Assembly: GCA_963749115.1 (NCBI GenBank)
Contig: CAVVLP010000013.1
Span: forward strand, 1-64,000
DNA length: 64,000 nucleotides
Origin: SZUA-36 sp963749115
GTDB lineage: Bacteria; Pseudomonadota; Gammaproteobacteria; Xanthomonadales; SZUA-36
Reading direction: 5' to 3'
This document shows positions 44,654 to 54,232 of this stretch, piece after piece. The notes below the pieces were generated by a model. The model made no database searches, had not been told where the DNA came from, and was given only the letters and a program-made list of their open reading frames with translations. The translations under genes and the position numbers were made by a program. The first letter of the stretch is position 1, and each line of letters opens with the position of its first letter.

Positions 44654-45168
44654 CAGTCCAGCCCATCCAGAATTTTGTCGATTTTGTTGGTATCGAGGTT
44701 TTCGTGATAATGGCCATCGACCACCATCGCGGGTGCCCCGCAGCATGCGGCGAGACACTCCTCTTCAACGATCAGCGTGATACGGTCATCTGCCGTGGTC
44801 TCACCCAGCTTTATACCCAGTTTTTGTTCAATATGGCTGACCATGTCTTCGGCACCATTGAGCCAGCATGAGATATTGGTGCAAACGTTGACCTTGTGCC
44901 TGCCGACCGGTTTTTGATCGATCATTGAGTAAAAACTGGCAACCTCAAAAGCCCAGACCGGAGGCAGACCCAGGTAATCCGCAACCGCTTCGATCATATC
45001 CTTGCTGACCCAGCCGCCATTCTGATGCTGTGCAGCAATCAGCGCCTGTATCAGTGCGGACCGCTTATGTTCTGCGGGGAATTTATTTACCCAGTGATCG
45101 ATGTTTGCCCGGGTGTCTTCATCAAGCAGGGCCTTTTTACCGGCAATGTGTTCAGCTTTATGACTCAT
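44653..45168 (-). CDS. nuoE: NADH-quinone oxidoreductase subunit E
   Basis: 171 residues. Thioredoxin-fold subunit with the 2Fe-2S cluster N1a: VCTNISCWLNGAEDMVSHIE and EEECLAACCGAPAMVVDGHY give four Cys in the standard spacing. ALIAAQHQNGGWVSKDMIEA is the conserved helical start. ATG overlaps the nuoD stop by one base (TAATG). Confidence 0.97.
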   Translation of the reverse strand: MSHKAEHIAGKKALLDEDTRANIDHWVNKFPAEHKRSALIQALIAAQHQNGGWVSKDMIEAVADYLGLPPVWAFEVASFYSMIDQKPVGRHKVNVCTNISCWLNGAEDMVSHIEQKLGIKLGETTADDRITLIVEEECLAACCGAPAMVVDGHYHENLDTNKIDKILDGLD

Positions 45169-46421
45169 TAGCGGTCTACCTCACCAAATACGATATCAAA
45201 GGTACCCATGAGCGCCACCACATCACCCAGCATATGTCCTCTCGCCAACTCATCCATGCAGGCAAGGTGGGCAAAACCAGGCGCTCTCAGGTGCACACGG
45301 AAGGGCTTGTTGGCTCCATCTGAAACCATGAAACAACCGAATTCACCCTTGGGTGCCTCGACGGCTGCGTAGGTCTCACCCTTCGGAACACTGTAGCCTT
45401 CGGTAAATAGTTTGAAGTGATGGATCAGGGCTTCCATGTCATCCTTCATTTCTTCACGTGTTGGCGGGATGACCTTGAAATTTTTCAACATGACATGACC
45501 GGGGTTGGCACGCAGCCATTCGACACATTGCAGGATGATACGCGCAGACTGGCGCAATTCTTCAATACGGACCAGGTACCGGTCGTAGCAATCACCGTTG
45601 ATACCAACGGGAATATCAAAATCCATCTCGTGATACATGGCATAGGGCTGTTTCTTGCGCAGATCCCACTCGATACCTGAACCACGCAACATGGGTCCGG
45701 AACAACCCAGTTGCTGAGCACGTTCAGGTGATAGCACACCGATACCGACGGTACGCTGCTTCCAGATACGGTTATCGGTCAACAGGGTTTCATATTCGTC
45801 GACCTTGGACGGGAAATCCTTTGCAAATGCCTCGATGAAATCCAGTAAAGAGCCTTCACGCCATTCGTTTCTTTGCTTGAGCTTTTTGCCCTTGGTCCAG
45901 GGTGTCTCTTTGTACTGCGGCATGGTGTCAGGTAAATCACGATAGACACCACCAGGCCGGTAATAATTCGCGTGCATACGCGCACCCGATACCGCCTCGT
46001 ACATATCGATGGTCTGTTCACGCTCACGAAAGGCGTACAGGAAGACGGTCATGGCCCCCAGGTCAATACCACTCGAACCAATCCACAGCATGTGATTACC
46101 AATACGGGTAATCTCATCAAACATGGTACGTATGTATTGGGCACGTACGGGTGGCTCAATACCCAGCAATTGTTCAATTGCGCGCACATAGGCGTGTTCG
46201 CTGCACATCATGGACACATAGTCCATCCGGTCCATGTATCCAATAGACTGGTTGTAAGGCTTGCTTTCAGCAAGTTTCTCGGTGCCACGATGCAGCAGGC
46301 CAATGTGCGGGTCTGCACGAACAACGGTTTCGCCGTCAAGCTCCAGCACCAGGCGGAGAACACCATGAGCCGACGGATGTTGCGGCCCGAAATTCATCGT
46401 GTAGTTGCGAATTTCTGACAT
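45168..46421 (-). CDS. nuoD: NADH-quinone oxidoreductase subunit D
   Basis: 417 residues. The 49-kDa-type subunit lining the quinone pocket. NFGPQHPSAHGVLRLVLELD near the start (His of the quinone site), GLLHRGTEKLAESKPYNQSI, and YSVPKGETYAAVEAPKGEFG and the C-terminal DIVFGEVDR are all classic. It is a single-domain NuoD, not fused with NuoC. No ligand cysteines are lost compared with the bacterial pattern. Confidence 0.97.
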   Translation of the reverse strand: MSEIRNYTMNFGPQHPSAHGVLRLVLELDGETVVRADPHIGLLHRGTEKLAESKPYNQSIGYMDRMDYVSMMCSEHAYVRAIEQLLGIEPPVRAQYIRTMFDEITRIGNHMLWIGSSGIDLGAMTVFLYAFREREQTIDMYEAVSGARMHANYYRPGGVYRDLPDTMPQYKETPWTKGKKLKQRNEWREGSLLDFIEAFAKDFPSKVDEYETLLTDNRIWKQRTVGIGVLSPERAQQLGCSGPMLRGSGIEWDLRKKQPYAMYHEMDFDIPVGINGDCYDRYLVRIEELRQSARIILQCVEWLRANPGHVMLKNFKVIPPTREEMKDDMEALIHHFKLFTEGYSVPKGETYAAVEAPKGEFGCFMVSDGANKPFRVHLRAPGFAHLACMDELARGHMLGDVVALMGTFDIVFGEVDR

Positions 46422-46423
46422 GT

Positions 46424-47174
46424 TTATTCAGCCCCGGACGCCAGCGAGTCGGCGGCTTCATCTGCTGCCTTGTCGATGTCGTCTGCTTTGTATCGTGAAT
46501 CATCACGTATGACACGTGGTACGAGTACACGCGGTTCTATCTCAACCGGTTCATATATCACGCGGCCTTTGTCCTCGTCATACCGAACGGTGACGTTGCC
46601 TATCAACGGGAAATCCTTGCGGAATGGATGACCGATAAAACCATAATCCGTCAAAATTCGCCGCAAATCCGGGTGTCCCTCGAAAATAATGCCAAACAGG
46701 TCAAAGGTCTCACGCTCATACCAGTTGGCGGAGTTCCAGATTTCAACCAGCGACGGCACAATAGGCAAACCTTCATCAGCAGCGAAAGTTTTCATACGCA
46801 AACGCATGTTGTGGTGGGTTGAGAGCAGATGAACCACCACACCGAACCGTTGTTCGGCATCGGTTGATTCGGGCCGGTTTTTCCAGTCGAAACGACCAGG
46901 ACCCAGGCCTTCAACACCACGGCTGAAGCCCTCATGTGTTGCGTCAGTTGTTTCCCATTCCACCTGGCCAAAGCCAAGGTAATCGACACCGCATAAATCG
47001 GTTAGCTGGCTAAATGTAAAACGTGAATCGTCACGCAATGTCTGCGCAATTTCCAACCACTCATCAACAGGAACCTGGATAGTAACCATACCGGGACCCG
47101 GCTCGGAAACTGTGATCCGGTCGCCGAAACAGGCTTGCGAGTTCCTCGGACAGACTTTTGGACACGTCAATCAT
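46424..47174 (-). CDS. nuoC: NADH-quinone oxidoreductase subunit C, one frameshift
   Basis: About 250 residues. 30-kDa-type subunit with the signature ERETFDLFGIIFEGHPDLRR and LTDYGFIGHPFRKDFPLIGN. The raw reading from 47170 gives an unusual N-terminus. The ATG at 47174 gives MIDVSKSLSEELASLF and, after removing one T of TTT near 47130, continues GDRITVSEPGPGMVTIQVPV. Starts four bases after the nuoB stop and precedes nuoD by two bases. Confidence 0.94.
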
Positions 47175-47178
47175 TACG

Positions 47179-47730
47179 TCACCTGGCAATGGTAGCGGTA
47201 CGGCGAATTTTCTTTTGCAATTGCAAAATACCGTAAATCAGGGCTTCCGCCGTGGGTGGGCAACCCGGCACATAGATATCTACCGGTACGATGCGGTCGC
47301 AACCGCGAGTCACCGAATAAGAATAATGGTAGTAACCACCGCCGTTGGCACATGAACCCATGGATATGACCCATCTTGGTTCAGCCATCTGGTCATAGAT
47401 TTTACGCATTGCAGGTGCCATTTTATTGACCAGTGTTCCTGCAACGATCATGACATCCGACTGACGGGGGCTGGGACGAAATATGACGCCCAGCCTGTCG
47501 AGATCGTAACGCGCCGCACCCGCCTGCATCATTTCGACGGCACAACAAGCCAAACCAAAAGAAACCGGCCACATTGAGCCTGTTCTCGCCCAGTTGATCA
47601 AAGCGTCAAGCGACGTGGTGACCACACCTCGCGCCATCAGCGGATTACTATCCGCACTGGGTCTCAGAATGTCGTCTACTTCACCAAGCTCAATACCCCG
47701 GTCGGGGTACATTATGTCCATCATTCCCAT
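47179..47730 (-). CDS. nuoB: NADH-quinone oxidoreductase subunit B
   Basis: 183 residues. Carries cluster N2, the electron donor to quinone: FGLACCAVEMMQAGAARYDL gives the tandem Cys pair, and ISMGSCANGGGYYHYSYSVT and VDIYVPGCPPTAEALIYGIL the two others. Overlaps nuoA by ten bases. The ATG at 47730 may instead be the one a few codons in (MMDIMY). Confidence 0.97.
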   Translation of the reverse strand: MGMMDIMYPDRGIELGEVDDILRPSADSNPLMARGVVTTSLDALINWARTGSMWPVSFGLACCAVEMMQAGAARYDLDRLGVIFRPSPRQSDVMIVAGTLVNKMAPAMRKIYDQMAEPRWVISMGSCANGGGYYHYSYSVTRGCDRIVPVDIYVPGCPPTAEALIYGILQLQKKIRRTATIAR

Positions 47731-48077
47731 TCCAAAGCGCCTCTTTTCCAGATTACAAAGTAGCCGATGACCAGTTCAGCAAGGAACACAAACATGGCTG
47801 CAACACCGAACATGCCCAGCTTATCCAGAGCCAGGGCCCAAGGCAGGAAAAATGTAATTTCAAGATCGAAAATGATGAACAGGATCGCTACCAGGTAGTA
47901 ACGAACATCAAACTTGGTGCGGCTATCCTCAAACGCCTCAAAACCACACTCGTAAGCAGATAATTTTTCACTGTCGGGCCTGGTTGGTCCGAGCAATCCG
48001 CCGAGAATTATCAACACGATGCCGATAACTGTGGCAATACAGAGAAAAATCAGAATTGGCAGGTATTGTGCAAGCAT
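47721..48077 (-). CDS. nuoA: NADH-quinone oxidoreductase subunit A
   Basis: 118 residues with three helices. AYECGFEAFEDSRTKFDVRY is the conserved cysteine loop and ILFIIFDLEITFFLPWALAL the conserved second helix. First gene of the nuo operon; its promoter should lie between it and tRNA-Leu (48078-48127), or transcription may continue from secG. Confidence 0.97.
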   Translation of the reverse strand: MLAQYLPILIFLCIATVIGIVLIILGGLLGPTRPDSEKLSAYECGFEAFEDSRTKFDVRYYLVAILFIIFDLEITFFLPWALALDKLGMFGVAAMFVFLAELVIGYFVIWKRGALEWE

Positions 48078-48127
48078 ACTCTAGTCTCAATTCACAAAGG
48101 GTGGTGGCATACCCCCATTTCAAAAAA

Positions 48128-48212
48128 TGGTGCCCAAGGCCGGACTCGAACCGGCACGACTTCCGTCACTACCCCCTCAAGATAGCGTGTCTACCAATTC
48201 CACCACTTGGGC
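48128..48212 (-). tRNA. tRNA-Leu (GAG)
   Basis: 85 bases with encoded CCA (GCCCAAG...CTTGGGCACCA). The anticodon loop CTTGAGG gives anticodon GAG, with stem CTATC/GGTAG-like pairing, a long variable arm and a standard T arm (GCCGG-TTCGAGT-CCGGC). Its place between secG and nuoA, with secG upstream, matches the secG-leuU arrangement of E. coli. Confidence 0.95.
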
Positions 48213-48229
48213 TATTCTTTTTCTTTACT

Positions 48230-48715
48230 TCAGGTCCCATCGTTACCGGAAGTATCTTTTTCAGAACCATCACTTGCTGGTACTGATTCAGATTCGGACT
48301 CAATCGCTGGCATATCACCGGCATTAAGTTCCGCTTCAGGTTGCGCGATCACAGATTCCATCGAGGGTACATCTGAAGGATCGGCAGATTTAATAACTAT
48401 GGGTAAATCCTGGGCAGCATTATTGTTTGCTTCTTCCGTTGCTGGTGCAGTAGCAACCACACCAAGATCGGTCTCGGGCACTGTACCCGCACGTGAAGCT
48501 ATCACGGCCATCGTCAGGCTGATCAGACAAAAAAGCGTCGCCAATACCCAGGTGGAACGTGACAGAAAATTGCCTGCTCCACGGGACCCGAATACGGTGC
48601 CCGAGGCGCCACTGCCAAATGCGGCACCGGCAGTAGCACCGGCGCCCTTTTGTATCAAAATAAAAGCAACCATCGAAATTGCGATGAGTACGTGAAAAAT
48701 GTTTAAAACCTGCAT
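48230..48715 (-). CDS. secG: Protein-export membrane protein SecG
   Basis: 161 residues. Accessory subunit of the SecYEG translocon, with two helices: LNIFHVLIAISMVAFILIQK and RSTWVLATLFCLISLTMAVI, separated by the conserved AGATAGAAFGSGASGTVFGS loop. The C-terminal tail is long and acidic (about residues 85-161, many Glu, Asp and Ser), longer than the usual SecG of about 110 residues. Upstream of tRNA-Leu, downstream of tpiA by 27 bases. Confidence 0.95.
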   Translation of the reverse strand: MQVLNIFHVLIAISMVAFILIQKGAGATAGAAFGSGASGTVFGSRGAGNFLSRSTWVLATLFCLISLTMAVIASRAGTVPETDLGVVATAPATEEANNNAAQDLPIVIKSADPSDVPSMESVIAQPEAELNAGDMPAIESESESVPASDGSEKDTSGNDGT

Positions 48716-48742
48716 ATTTTATTCCGTCTTTTTGAGCACCCT

Positions 48743-49498
48743 TTAATTAACGGCGCTATAAATTGCGAGGAAGTCTTCCGCTGTCAGTGAAGCCCCTCCA
48801 ACAAGTCCGCCATCAATATCTTTCTGGGCAAACAATTCGGCGGCATTGGAACCTTTCACACTGCCGCCGTATAGGATTCGTAATTGATCGGCTATTATAG
48901 CATTGAGAGCCGATATCTTGTCACGTATAAATGCATGTACGGACTGTGCCTGTTCCGGTGTTGCGGTCAGACCGGTTCCGATCGCCCAGACCGGTTCGTA
49001 GGCAATGATGGCGCGACTGAAAGCATCAATACCGACGCTGTCGATCACCGCGTCAAGCTGACGTGCGACGACTGTCTCGGTCTGACCTTGCTCGCGCTCT
49101 TCAAGCGTTTCCCCGACACACAGCACCGGTTGCAGCCCCGCATCAAGTGCAGTATTGAAACGCAGCGCAACGTCTTCATCACTTTCGCCGTAGATTGCAC
49201 GCCGTTCCGAATGACCGACCAGCGCGTAACGGCAACCCATATCCACCAGCATGTTACCGCTGGTTTCGCCGGTGTGGGCACCTTGTGCATTGGGGTTCAG
49301 CGTTTGACCACCCCATGCTATATGACTACCGGAAAGAACAGATTCTGTCAGTGACAGGTAGGGAAAAGAGGGAAACACGGCCAAATCAGCTTTACCGTCG
49401 GCTGAACTTCCTGCCAGCAAACCTTCGAGCAGGGAACGCACCATGATCTTGGATCCGTGCATTTTCCAGTTTCCTGCGACCAGTATTTTTCTCATCAT
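48743..49498 (-). CDS. tpiA: Triosephosphate isomerase
   Basis: About 251 residues. Interconverts glyceraldehyde-3-phosphate and dihydroxyacetone phosphate. ILVAGNWKMHGSK holds the catalytic Lys near residue 12, YALVGHSERRAIYGESDEDV the electrophilic His, IIAYEPVWAIGTGLTATPEQ the catalytic Glu, and ILYGGSVKGSNAAELF the phosphate loop. The start at 49498 (MMRKILVAG) has AAAGGA upstream; an outer frame to 49552 has no support. It is followed by secG. Confidence 0.97.
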   Translation of the reverse strand: MMRKILVAGNWKMHGSKIMVRSLLEGLLAGSSADGKADLAVFPSFPYLSLTESVLSGSHIAWGGQTLNPNAQGAHTGETSGNMLVDMGCRYALVGHSERRAIYGESDEDVALRFNTALDAGLQPVLCVGETLEEREQGQTETVVARQLDAVIDSVGIDAFSRAIIAYEPVWAIGTGLTATPEQAQSVHAFIRDKISALNAIIADQLRILYGGSVKGSNAAELFAQKDIDGGLVGGASLTAEDFLAIYSAVN

Positions 49499-49621
49499 TG
49501 TTGTCCTTTTACGCGCAGTGCGCTTCGGCGCGCAAGCATACCTACACGTCACTTTTGTCGCAAGTCAAAACCGAAGGCGATGATGCGATACATCAACACA
49601 AAAACAAATGATGCAGGTCAA

Positions 49622-49800
49622 TTATGTTCAGGATGAACGGTATGCCGCGGGCGCAGGGAGCGCAGGAGCGGCGTCTTTCAGGTTAGCACTGCACAAGCGG
49701 AGAAGGTGAGACCGGGAACCGGTCGAGAGGCTGGCCTGGGCCATGAACGGTTATGTTCAGGATGAACGGTACACCGCGGGCGCAGGAAGGAGGAGCGGGC
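49622..49800. repeat. Intergenic repeat: two copies of a TTATGTTCAGGATGAACGGTA unit 129 bases apart
   Basis: Near-identical stretches start at 49622 and 49751: TTATGTTCAGGATGAACGGT, then CCGCGGGCGCAGG and GGAGCGG. GTTCA-GGA-TGAAC is a perfect small hairpin. The gap between tpiA and the NnrU gene (49499-49842) holds nothing else I can name. The unit resembles dispersed extragenic palindromes of gammaproteobacteria (sequences of the type GAACGG...CCGTTC). Confidence 0.6.
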
Positions 49801-49842
49801 CTGTCAGATCTGCCTGGGCCGATGCGCAGGAGCAGCTGCCTC

Positions 49843-50424
49843 TCAAATCAGGTTTGTGCCGCCAAACAGCAAATGGTGTGTGTACAGAAATGCCATGTAA
49901 GCCAGAACGCTGAACAGAACCATGGTCACGTCATTTTTGACCGGTGCCCTGGCAGGCTTTACCCATTGTCCATCCCGACGATTGATTAGAAGCATCTCGA
50001 TCAACGCCCAGGCAGTCAGACCGCCAAACAACACGATGGCCCGAACCGTACCAACGGCCAACAAGTGACCCACACCCCAACACATAAACCCTATCAACTG
50101 AGGGTGACGTAACATGCGCTTGACATTATTGGGCGGATACGGTGCAAGGAACAAAATAAAGCCAATCAGCACCAACAACGCCGCGGCATGTCCACCCCAT
50201 TCGGGCGCAACATAAATCTCATTCAGAACTTCCGGCTCTACCGGAGTCAGGGAACTCCAGCCTGAGATGATCAAGTACAGGGAAACTACCATCAACATGG
50301 TAAACACACCTTTATAGGGGTATTCGCCATATCGCGTGATCACCATTTTTTTAAACTCTGCGGCCAATGAAGGTATAAAATGAACCAGGCTCCAGAGTAA
50401 TACACCGATTGCGAGACGTGTCAT
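49843..50424 (-). CDS. NnrU family membrane protein
   Basis: 193 residues, six or so helices. The opening LAIGVLLWSLVHFIPSLAAE and the later RHPQLIGFMCWGVGHLLAVG are NnrU signatures. NnrU is linked to nitric oxide and nitrite metabolism in some proteobacteria and resembles the ICMT/PEMT fold, but the activity is unknown. No denitrification genes are nearby. Divergent from the SDR gene. Confidence 0.85.
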   Translation of the reverse strand: MTRLAIGVLLWSLVHFIPSLAAEFKKMVITRYGEYPYKGVFTMLMVVSLYLIISGWSSLTPVEPEVLNEIYVAPEWGGHAAALLVLIGFILFLAPYPPNNVKRMLRHPQLIGFMCWGVGHLLAVGTVRAIVLFGGLTAWALIEMLLINRRDGQWVKPARAPVKNDVTMVLFSVLAYMAFLYTHHLLFGGTNLI

Positions 50425-50518
50425 GGCGCTAGCCTCCGTGTTTTATATTCATCCCAATACATCGCTGGGAATGTCAATCGATCCGCTTTAAAGTGTAGTA
50501 GCATGTCCGCTAATTCAT

Positions 50519-51367
50519 ATGACGCAGGTCAACACAATGGTTCAGGAAAACAGGGATAGAGATCCGCAAAAACCATGGGCTTTGGTCACCGGGGCATCCG
50601 CCGGTATCGGTGCCGAGTTTTGCCGACAATTGGCCGGGAAGGGCTATCAACTGGTCCTGGTCGCACGCCGTGAGGAGAAACTGCGGGCTGTCGCGGACGA
50701 ACTATTGAGCTCGCATGCCACCCGTAGCCTGATCATTACCGCAGATCTTTCTCAAAAAGATGCGTGCGAGATGATCGTTGACCGACTTGCGCTGGAAAAC
50801 ATCAGTATTGAATTCCTGGTGAACAATGCGGGTTATGGCTTACCTGGAAGTTTCCATGTTCCTGCCTGGCAAGAACATGCTGACTTTATCCAGCTCATGA
50901 TGACCGCGGTGTGCGAACTGACCTGGCGTTTGTTGCCGGGTATGCAGGAGCGCAGGCGTGGATTCATCGTCAATGTTGCCTCGGTCGCGGGACTGGTAGC
51001 CAGCAGTGCCGGTCACACCCTGTATGGTGCGAGCAAATCTTTCCTGATCAGATTCAGCGAAGCACTTGCATTGGAAAATGAAGAAACGGGCGTGAAAGTT
51101 TGTGCATTGTGTCCCGGGTTTACCTACAGCGAGTTTCACGACGTCAACGGCACCCGTGAAATGATCAGTAAGCTACCGGCATATTTGTGGCTTGATGCAA
51201 AAGACGTGGTTGCAGATACCATCCAGGCCATGTCCGCTGACAAGGTCAAACCGGTGGTTGTTCCTGGCAGGCAATATAAAATGATCGTGTTTGCCAACCG
51301 TTATCTGCCCTGGCTTGCTTCAATTCTCGTCAAGAGGAACGCCAAACATTTCCGGGTGCTTGATTAA
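50519..51367 (+). CDS. Short-chain dehydrogenase/reductase
   Basis: 282 residues. NAD(P)-dependent oxidoreductase of unknown substrate. The cofactor loop is ALVTGASAGIGAEFCRQLAG, the NNAG motif VNNAGYGLPGS, and the active-site motif is Ser near VNVASVAGLVASSAGHTLYG followed by YGASKSFLIRF. The long C-terminus (about 40 residues past the core) is hydrophobic near residues 260-275. A start at 50537 (MVQENRDRD) is also possible. Divergent from the NnrU gene. Confidence 0.9.
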   Translation: MTQVNTMVQENRDRDPQKPWALVTGASAGIGAEFCRQLAGKGYQLVLVARREEKLRAVADELLSSHATRSLIITADLSQKDACEMIVDRLALENISIEFLVNNAGYGLPGSFHVPAWQEHADFIQLMMTAVCELTWRLLPGMQERRRGFIVNVASVAGLVASSAGHTLYGASKSFLIRFSEALALENEETGVKVCALCPGFTYSEFHDVNGTREMISKLPAYLWLDAKDVVADTIQAMSADKVKPVVVPGRQYKMIVFANRYLPWLASILVKRNAKHFRVLD

Positions 51368-51378
51368 CCAACCGGCTT

Positions 51379-52152
51379 TTACTCATTTAGCCATCCGATT
51401 TCAATCGCGGATTGAGCCCCGATCACGCAAAACTTAAGGCTTGCAGGGTAACGCCAGTCATTGGCTGATATTGCAATGCGGCCACCCATAATCTCTGCAC
51501 GATCTTGCGGGTATAAGGGTGCTTGCGCAGGGTCTGCAAGTCCATCCGGCACCATGGGTTGACCGGTATCCAGATCATACTTGTCGCCTGCACCCAGCAC
51601 ATGGAGTAGTTCGTGGGTTATGACGATGCGATTACGCGCCGCCATCTGCCGGGATGCGACGGCATTAACCAAACCGTAACTGCCGTTTTTTATACCGACC
51701 GAGCGCTCCATCGGGTTTTCGGAATTCCCTTTCTGGTAAAGCACATACATCCTGACATCATCACCGATCAAACCATCCTGTGCGCCATGTCTCCACGACC
51801 ACCAGCGCATTTTCAAACTCCACAAAGCAACATTCAAGCCTGAACTTTCGGCCGGCAAAGCCGGGGGCAACACTGTCAACGGTCGTGCTACCTGGATCAC
51901 GACAGGGTCCTCAAGCTGGCGACCATAATGCGCAGCCTCACGTTTAAGAAAATCACCAATGTCTTGAAATGAATCTGCACTGAGGCTCTTAACATGACGA
52001 CGGATGTCCGGATCAGAATCAAGCAAAACCGGATAAATGGTAATCCACAAGGGTTTTTCCCAGCTGCTCAAGCGGTTGCTTGTCAACCACTGGTTACCGG
52101 CAACAACGACCAGTATGGTCAGTAGTATTGCGATGCGCAGAAAACGAAACAT
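51379..52152 (-). CDS. Uncharacterised exported protein with HExxH metalloprotease motif
   Basis: 257 residues. An N-terminal membrane segment (RIAILLTILVVVAGNQWLTS) anchors or exports it. The only catalytic sign is VITHELLHVLGAGDKYDLDT, an HELLH motif followed by Gly-Ala-Gly-Asp-Lys-Tyr, typical of zinc-dependent gluzincin-like families, near residue 178. No family name is recognised. It is followed, after about 80 bases, by pmbA, itself a metalloprotease; a link is inference. Confidence 0.65.
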   Translation of the reverse strand: MFRFLRIAILLTILVVVAGNQWLTSNRLSSWEKPLWITIYPVLLDSDPDIRRHVKSLSADSFQDIGDFLKREAAHYGRQLEDPVVIQVARPLTVLPPALPAESSGLNVALWSLKMRWWSWRHGAQDGLIGDDVRMYVLYQKGNSENPMERSVGIKNGSYGLVNAVASRQMAARNRIVITHELLHVLGAGDKYDLDTGQPMVPDGLADPAQAPLYPQDRAEIMGGRIAISANDWRYPASLKFCVIGAQSAIEIGWLNE

Positions 52153-52234
52153 ACAAGGTGTTACCGGCCCGGAAGACGGTCTGACTTGACCGGCCGTAGC
52201 GAGAGGAAGTAGCTCATGCTGAGTCCGTCAGCCC

Positions 52235-53596
52235 CTAAGTACCGGCCAACGTCATTTTACCCATCAGAATCGATCCACTCTGAATACCCGAACGGTCATC
52301 TATGTCATTTCCCACCGCTTCGATACGTATAAACATATCTTTCAAATTACCAGCGATCGTCACTTCATCAACCGGGAACTGAATTTCACCATTCTCGATC
52401 CAAAATCCACCCGCACCACGTGAATAATCTCCTGTGACCATACTGACACCCTGCCCCATGACCTCGGTGACCAATAGACCGGTACCCATTTGCTTCATCA
52501 GTTCCTCAGCCGAAAGCCGGCCAGGATTTACTATCAGGTTGTGTACACCGCCAGCGTTACCTGTTGTATCGAGTCCCAGCCTGCGGGCCGAATAACTGTC
52601 CAGCACATAACCGGTCAGAATACCGTCCCTGATGATATCGCGCTCACTGGTCGCCACGCCTTCGGCATCGAACGCCGTACTGGCCGGACCACGCAGGATA
52701 AAGGGGCTTTCGGACATCGTCATCCAATCAGGAAACAACTGTTGGCCCACGGAGTCTTGCAGGAAAGACGCCTTGCGATAGAGCGCACCACCTGATATGG
52801 CAGAGACCAGGTGACTTACAAGCCCGCGCGCAACCTCCGGTGCGAACAGCACCGGCACTTCACAGGTTGGAACCTTGCGGGCCCCGAGACGCTTAACCGT
52901 CCGGCGAGCCGCCTCATGCCCGGTATCTTCCACACTCTCAAGATCGGAAAATGCCCGGCGTGAATCGTACCAGTAGTCACGCTGCATGGACTCACCTTCA
53001 CCGGCAATCAACACACAACTTTGACCAAAGCGTGTGCCATCCCTGCGACCGATGAAACCATTGGAATTGGCATATACACTCAAGCCGAAACTGCTCGAAG
53101 CCGAGGCACCATCAGAATTGGCAATTTTAGGGTTGTCGAGACCGGCTGCCTCACAGGCCAGCGCCCTTTGCGTGGTTAACTCCGCGTCCAGGGTTTGTGG
53201 ATGCCACAAATCAAGATCCGGAAACTTGCTTGCCAACCTGTCAGCTGACGCCAGTCCATTGCATTTATCCGCCTGCGTAAACCGGGCGATATCAATCGCT
53301 TTTTCCACACACTTACGAATTGTTTCCGGGCGCAAATCACCGCTGCTGGCGTGGCCCTTGCTGTTTCCGAGATAAACACTGATACCCAGACCACGGTCGC
53401 GTGAATATTCCAGGGTTTCAACCTCGCCCTTGCGTACGTTTACTTCCAGACCGAAATGAATACTCGCCGATACTTCAGAACTTTGTGCACCGTGACGACG
53501 CGCATGCTCCAGCGCCAGTTGTGCGCCATCTACCAGGAAAGACAATTCCTGATCGCGGTCAGGCACGGCCTGGGCTACCATACTCGAATCTATCAT
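52235..53596 (-). CDS. pmbA: Metalloprotease PmbA (TldE)
   Basis: 453 residues. Partner of TldD in a heterodimeric zinc protease that processes microcin and antitoxin peptides. SEVSASIHFGLEVNVRKGEV and LEYSRDRGLGISVYLGNSKG are the usual start, and GNAGGVHNLIVNPG and YSRGAGGFWIENGEIQFPVD the usual end. PmbA lacks the HExxxH of TldD, as here. Divergent from darP; tldD lies downstream of darP on the opposite side. Confidence 0.95.
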   Translation of the reverse strand: MIDSSMVAQAVPDRDQELSFLVDGAQLALEHARRHGAQSSEVSASIHFGLEVNVRKGEVETLEYSRDRGLGISVYLGNSKGHASSGDLRPETIRKCVEKAIDIARFTQADKCNGLASADRLASKFPDLDLWHPQTLDAELTTQRALACEAAGLDNPKIANSDGASASSSFGLSVYANSNGFIGRRDGTRFGQSCVLIAGEGESMQRDYWYDSRRAFSDLESVEDTGHEAARRTVKRLGARKVPTCEVPVLFAPEVARGLVSHLVSAISGGALYRKASFLQDSVGQQLFPDWMTMSESPFILRGPASTAFDAEGVATSERDIIRDGILTGYVLDSYSARRLGLDTTGNAGGVHNLIVNPGRLSAEELMKQMGTGLLVTEVMGQGVSMVTGDYSRGAGGFWIENGEIQFPVDEVTIAGNLKDMFIRIEAVGNDIDDRSGIQSGSILMGKMTLAGT

Positions 53597-53658
53597 TTGT
53601 TGTAGTGTCCTATATTATGTGACATTACCCTGGAAACTCCGTTGGGCGAATAATCGGC

Positions 53659-54186
53659 ATGAACGAATCCACTACCGAAAATGACATACCTGAAATCAGT
53701 AAGAGCCAGCGAAAACGCGAAGCTCAAGAATTGGTGAACCTGGCCAAAGAAATGATTTCGATGCCGGAAAACAGGTTTAAAAAACTGCCCCTGGATGAGG
53801 ATCTGCGGGCTGAACTGGAATTTGCCCGCAGCATCAAATCTCACGGTGCCAGGAAAAGACAATTGATGACCGTCGGGAAAATGCTTCGCCAACGCGACAA
53901 CGAAGAATTGCTGGATGCCGTCAACAACATTGACCTGAAAAATCGACAGGCGAATGCACGTTTTCATCATATTGAAGCCTGGAGAGAGCGTTTGATCGAA
54001 GGCAGTGACGAGGTTCTGTCCGAACTGCTCAAACAGGCCACCAACGCAAATGTGCAAACTCTGCGCCAGTTAATCCGCAACGCCAAAAAGGAGGTCCAGC
54101 TTAACAAGCCACCTTCAGCTTCACGCAAACTATTCAAACTACTGCGTGACATGGATAACAAGCAGCCATTACCCCCATTGCCGTAA
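53659..54186 (+). CDS. darP: Ribosome biogenesis protein DarP (YjgA)
   Basis: 175 residues. Acts in late 50S assembly. The protein is rich in charged helices with the family stretch KSQRKREAQELVNLAKEMIS and DLRAELEFARSIKSHGARKR, and ELLKQATNANVQTLRQLIRN near the end. Divergent from pmbA, with 62 bases between the start codons. Confidence 0.93.
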   Translation: MNESTTENDIPEISKSQRKREAQELVNLAKEMISMPENRFKKLPLDEDLRAELEFARSIKSHGARKRQLMTVGKMLRQRDNEELLDAVNNIDLKNRQANARFHHIEAWRERLIEGSDEVLSELLKQATNANVQTLRQLIRNAKKEVQLNKPPSASRKLFKLLRDMDNKQPLPPLP

Positions 54187-54232
54187 AAGCCCCGTAAGGT
54201 ATTGCACCATCCGTCGATAACGCCGGACATGC

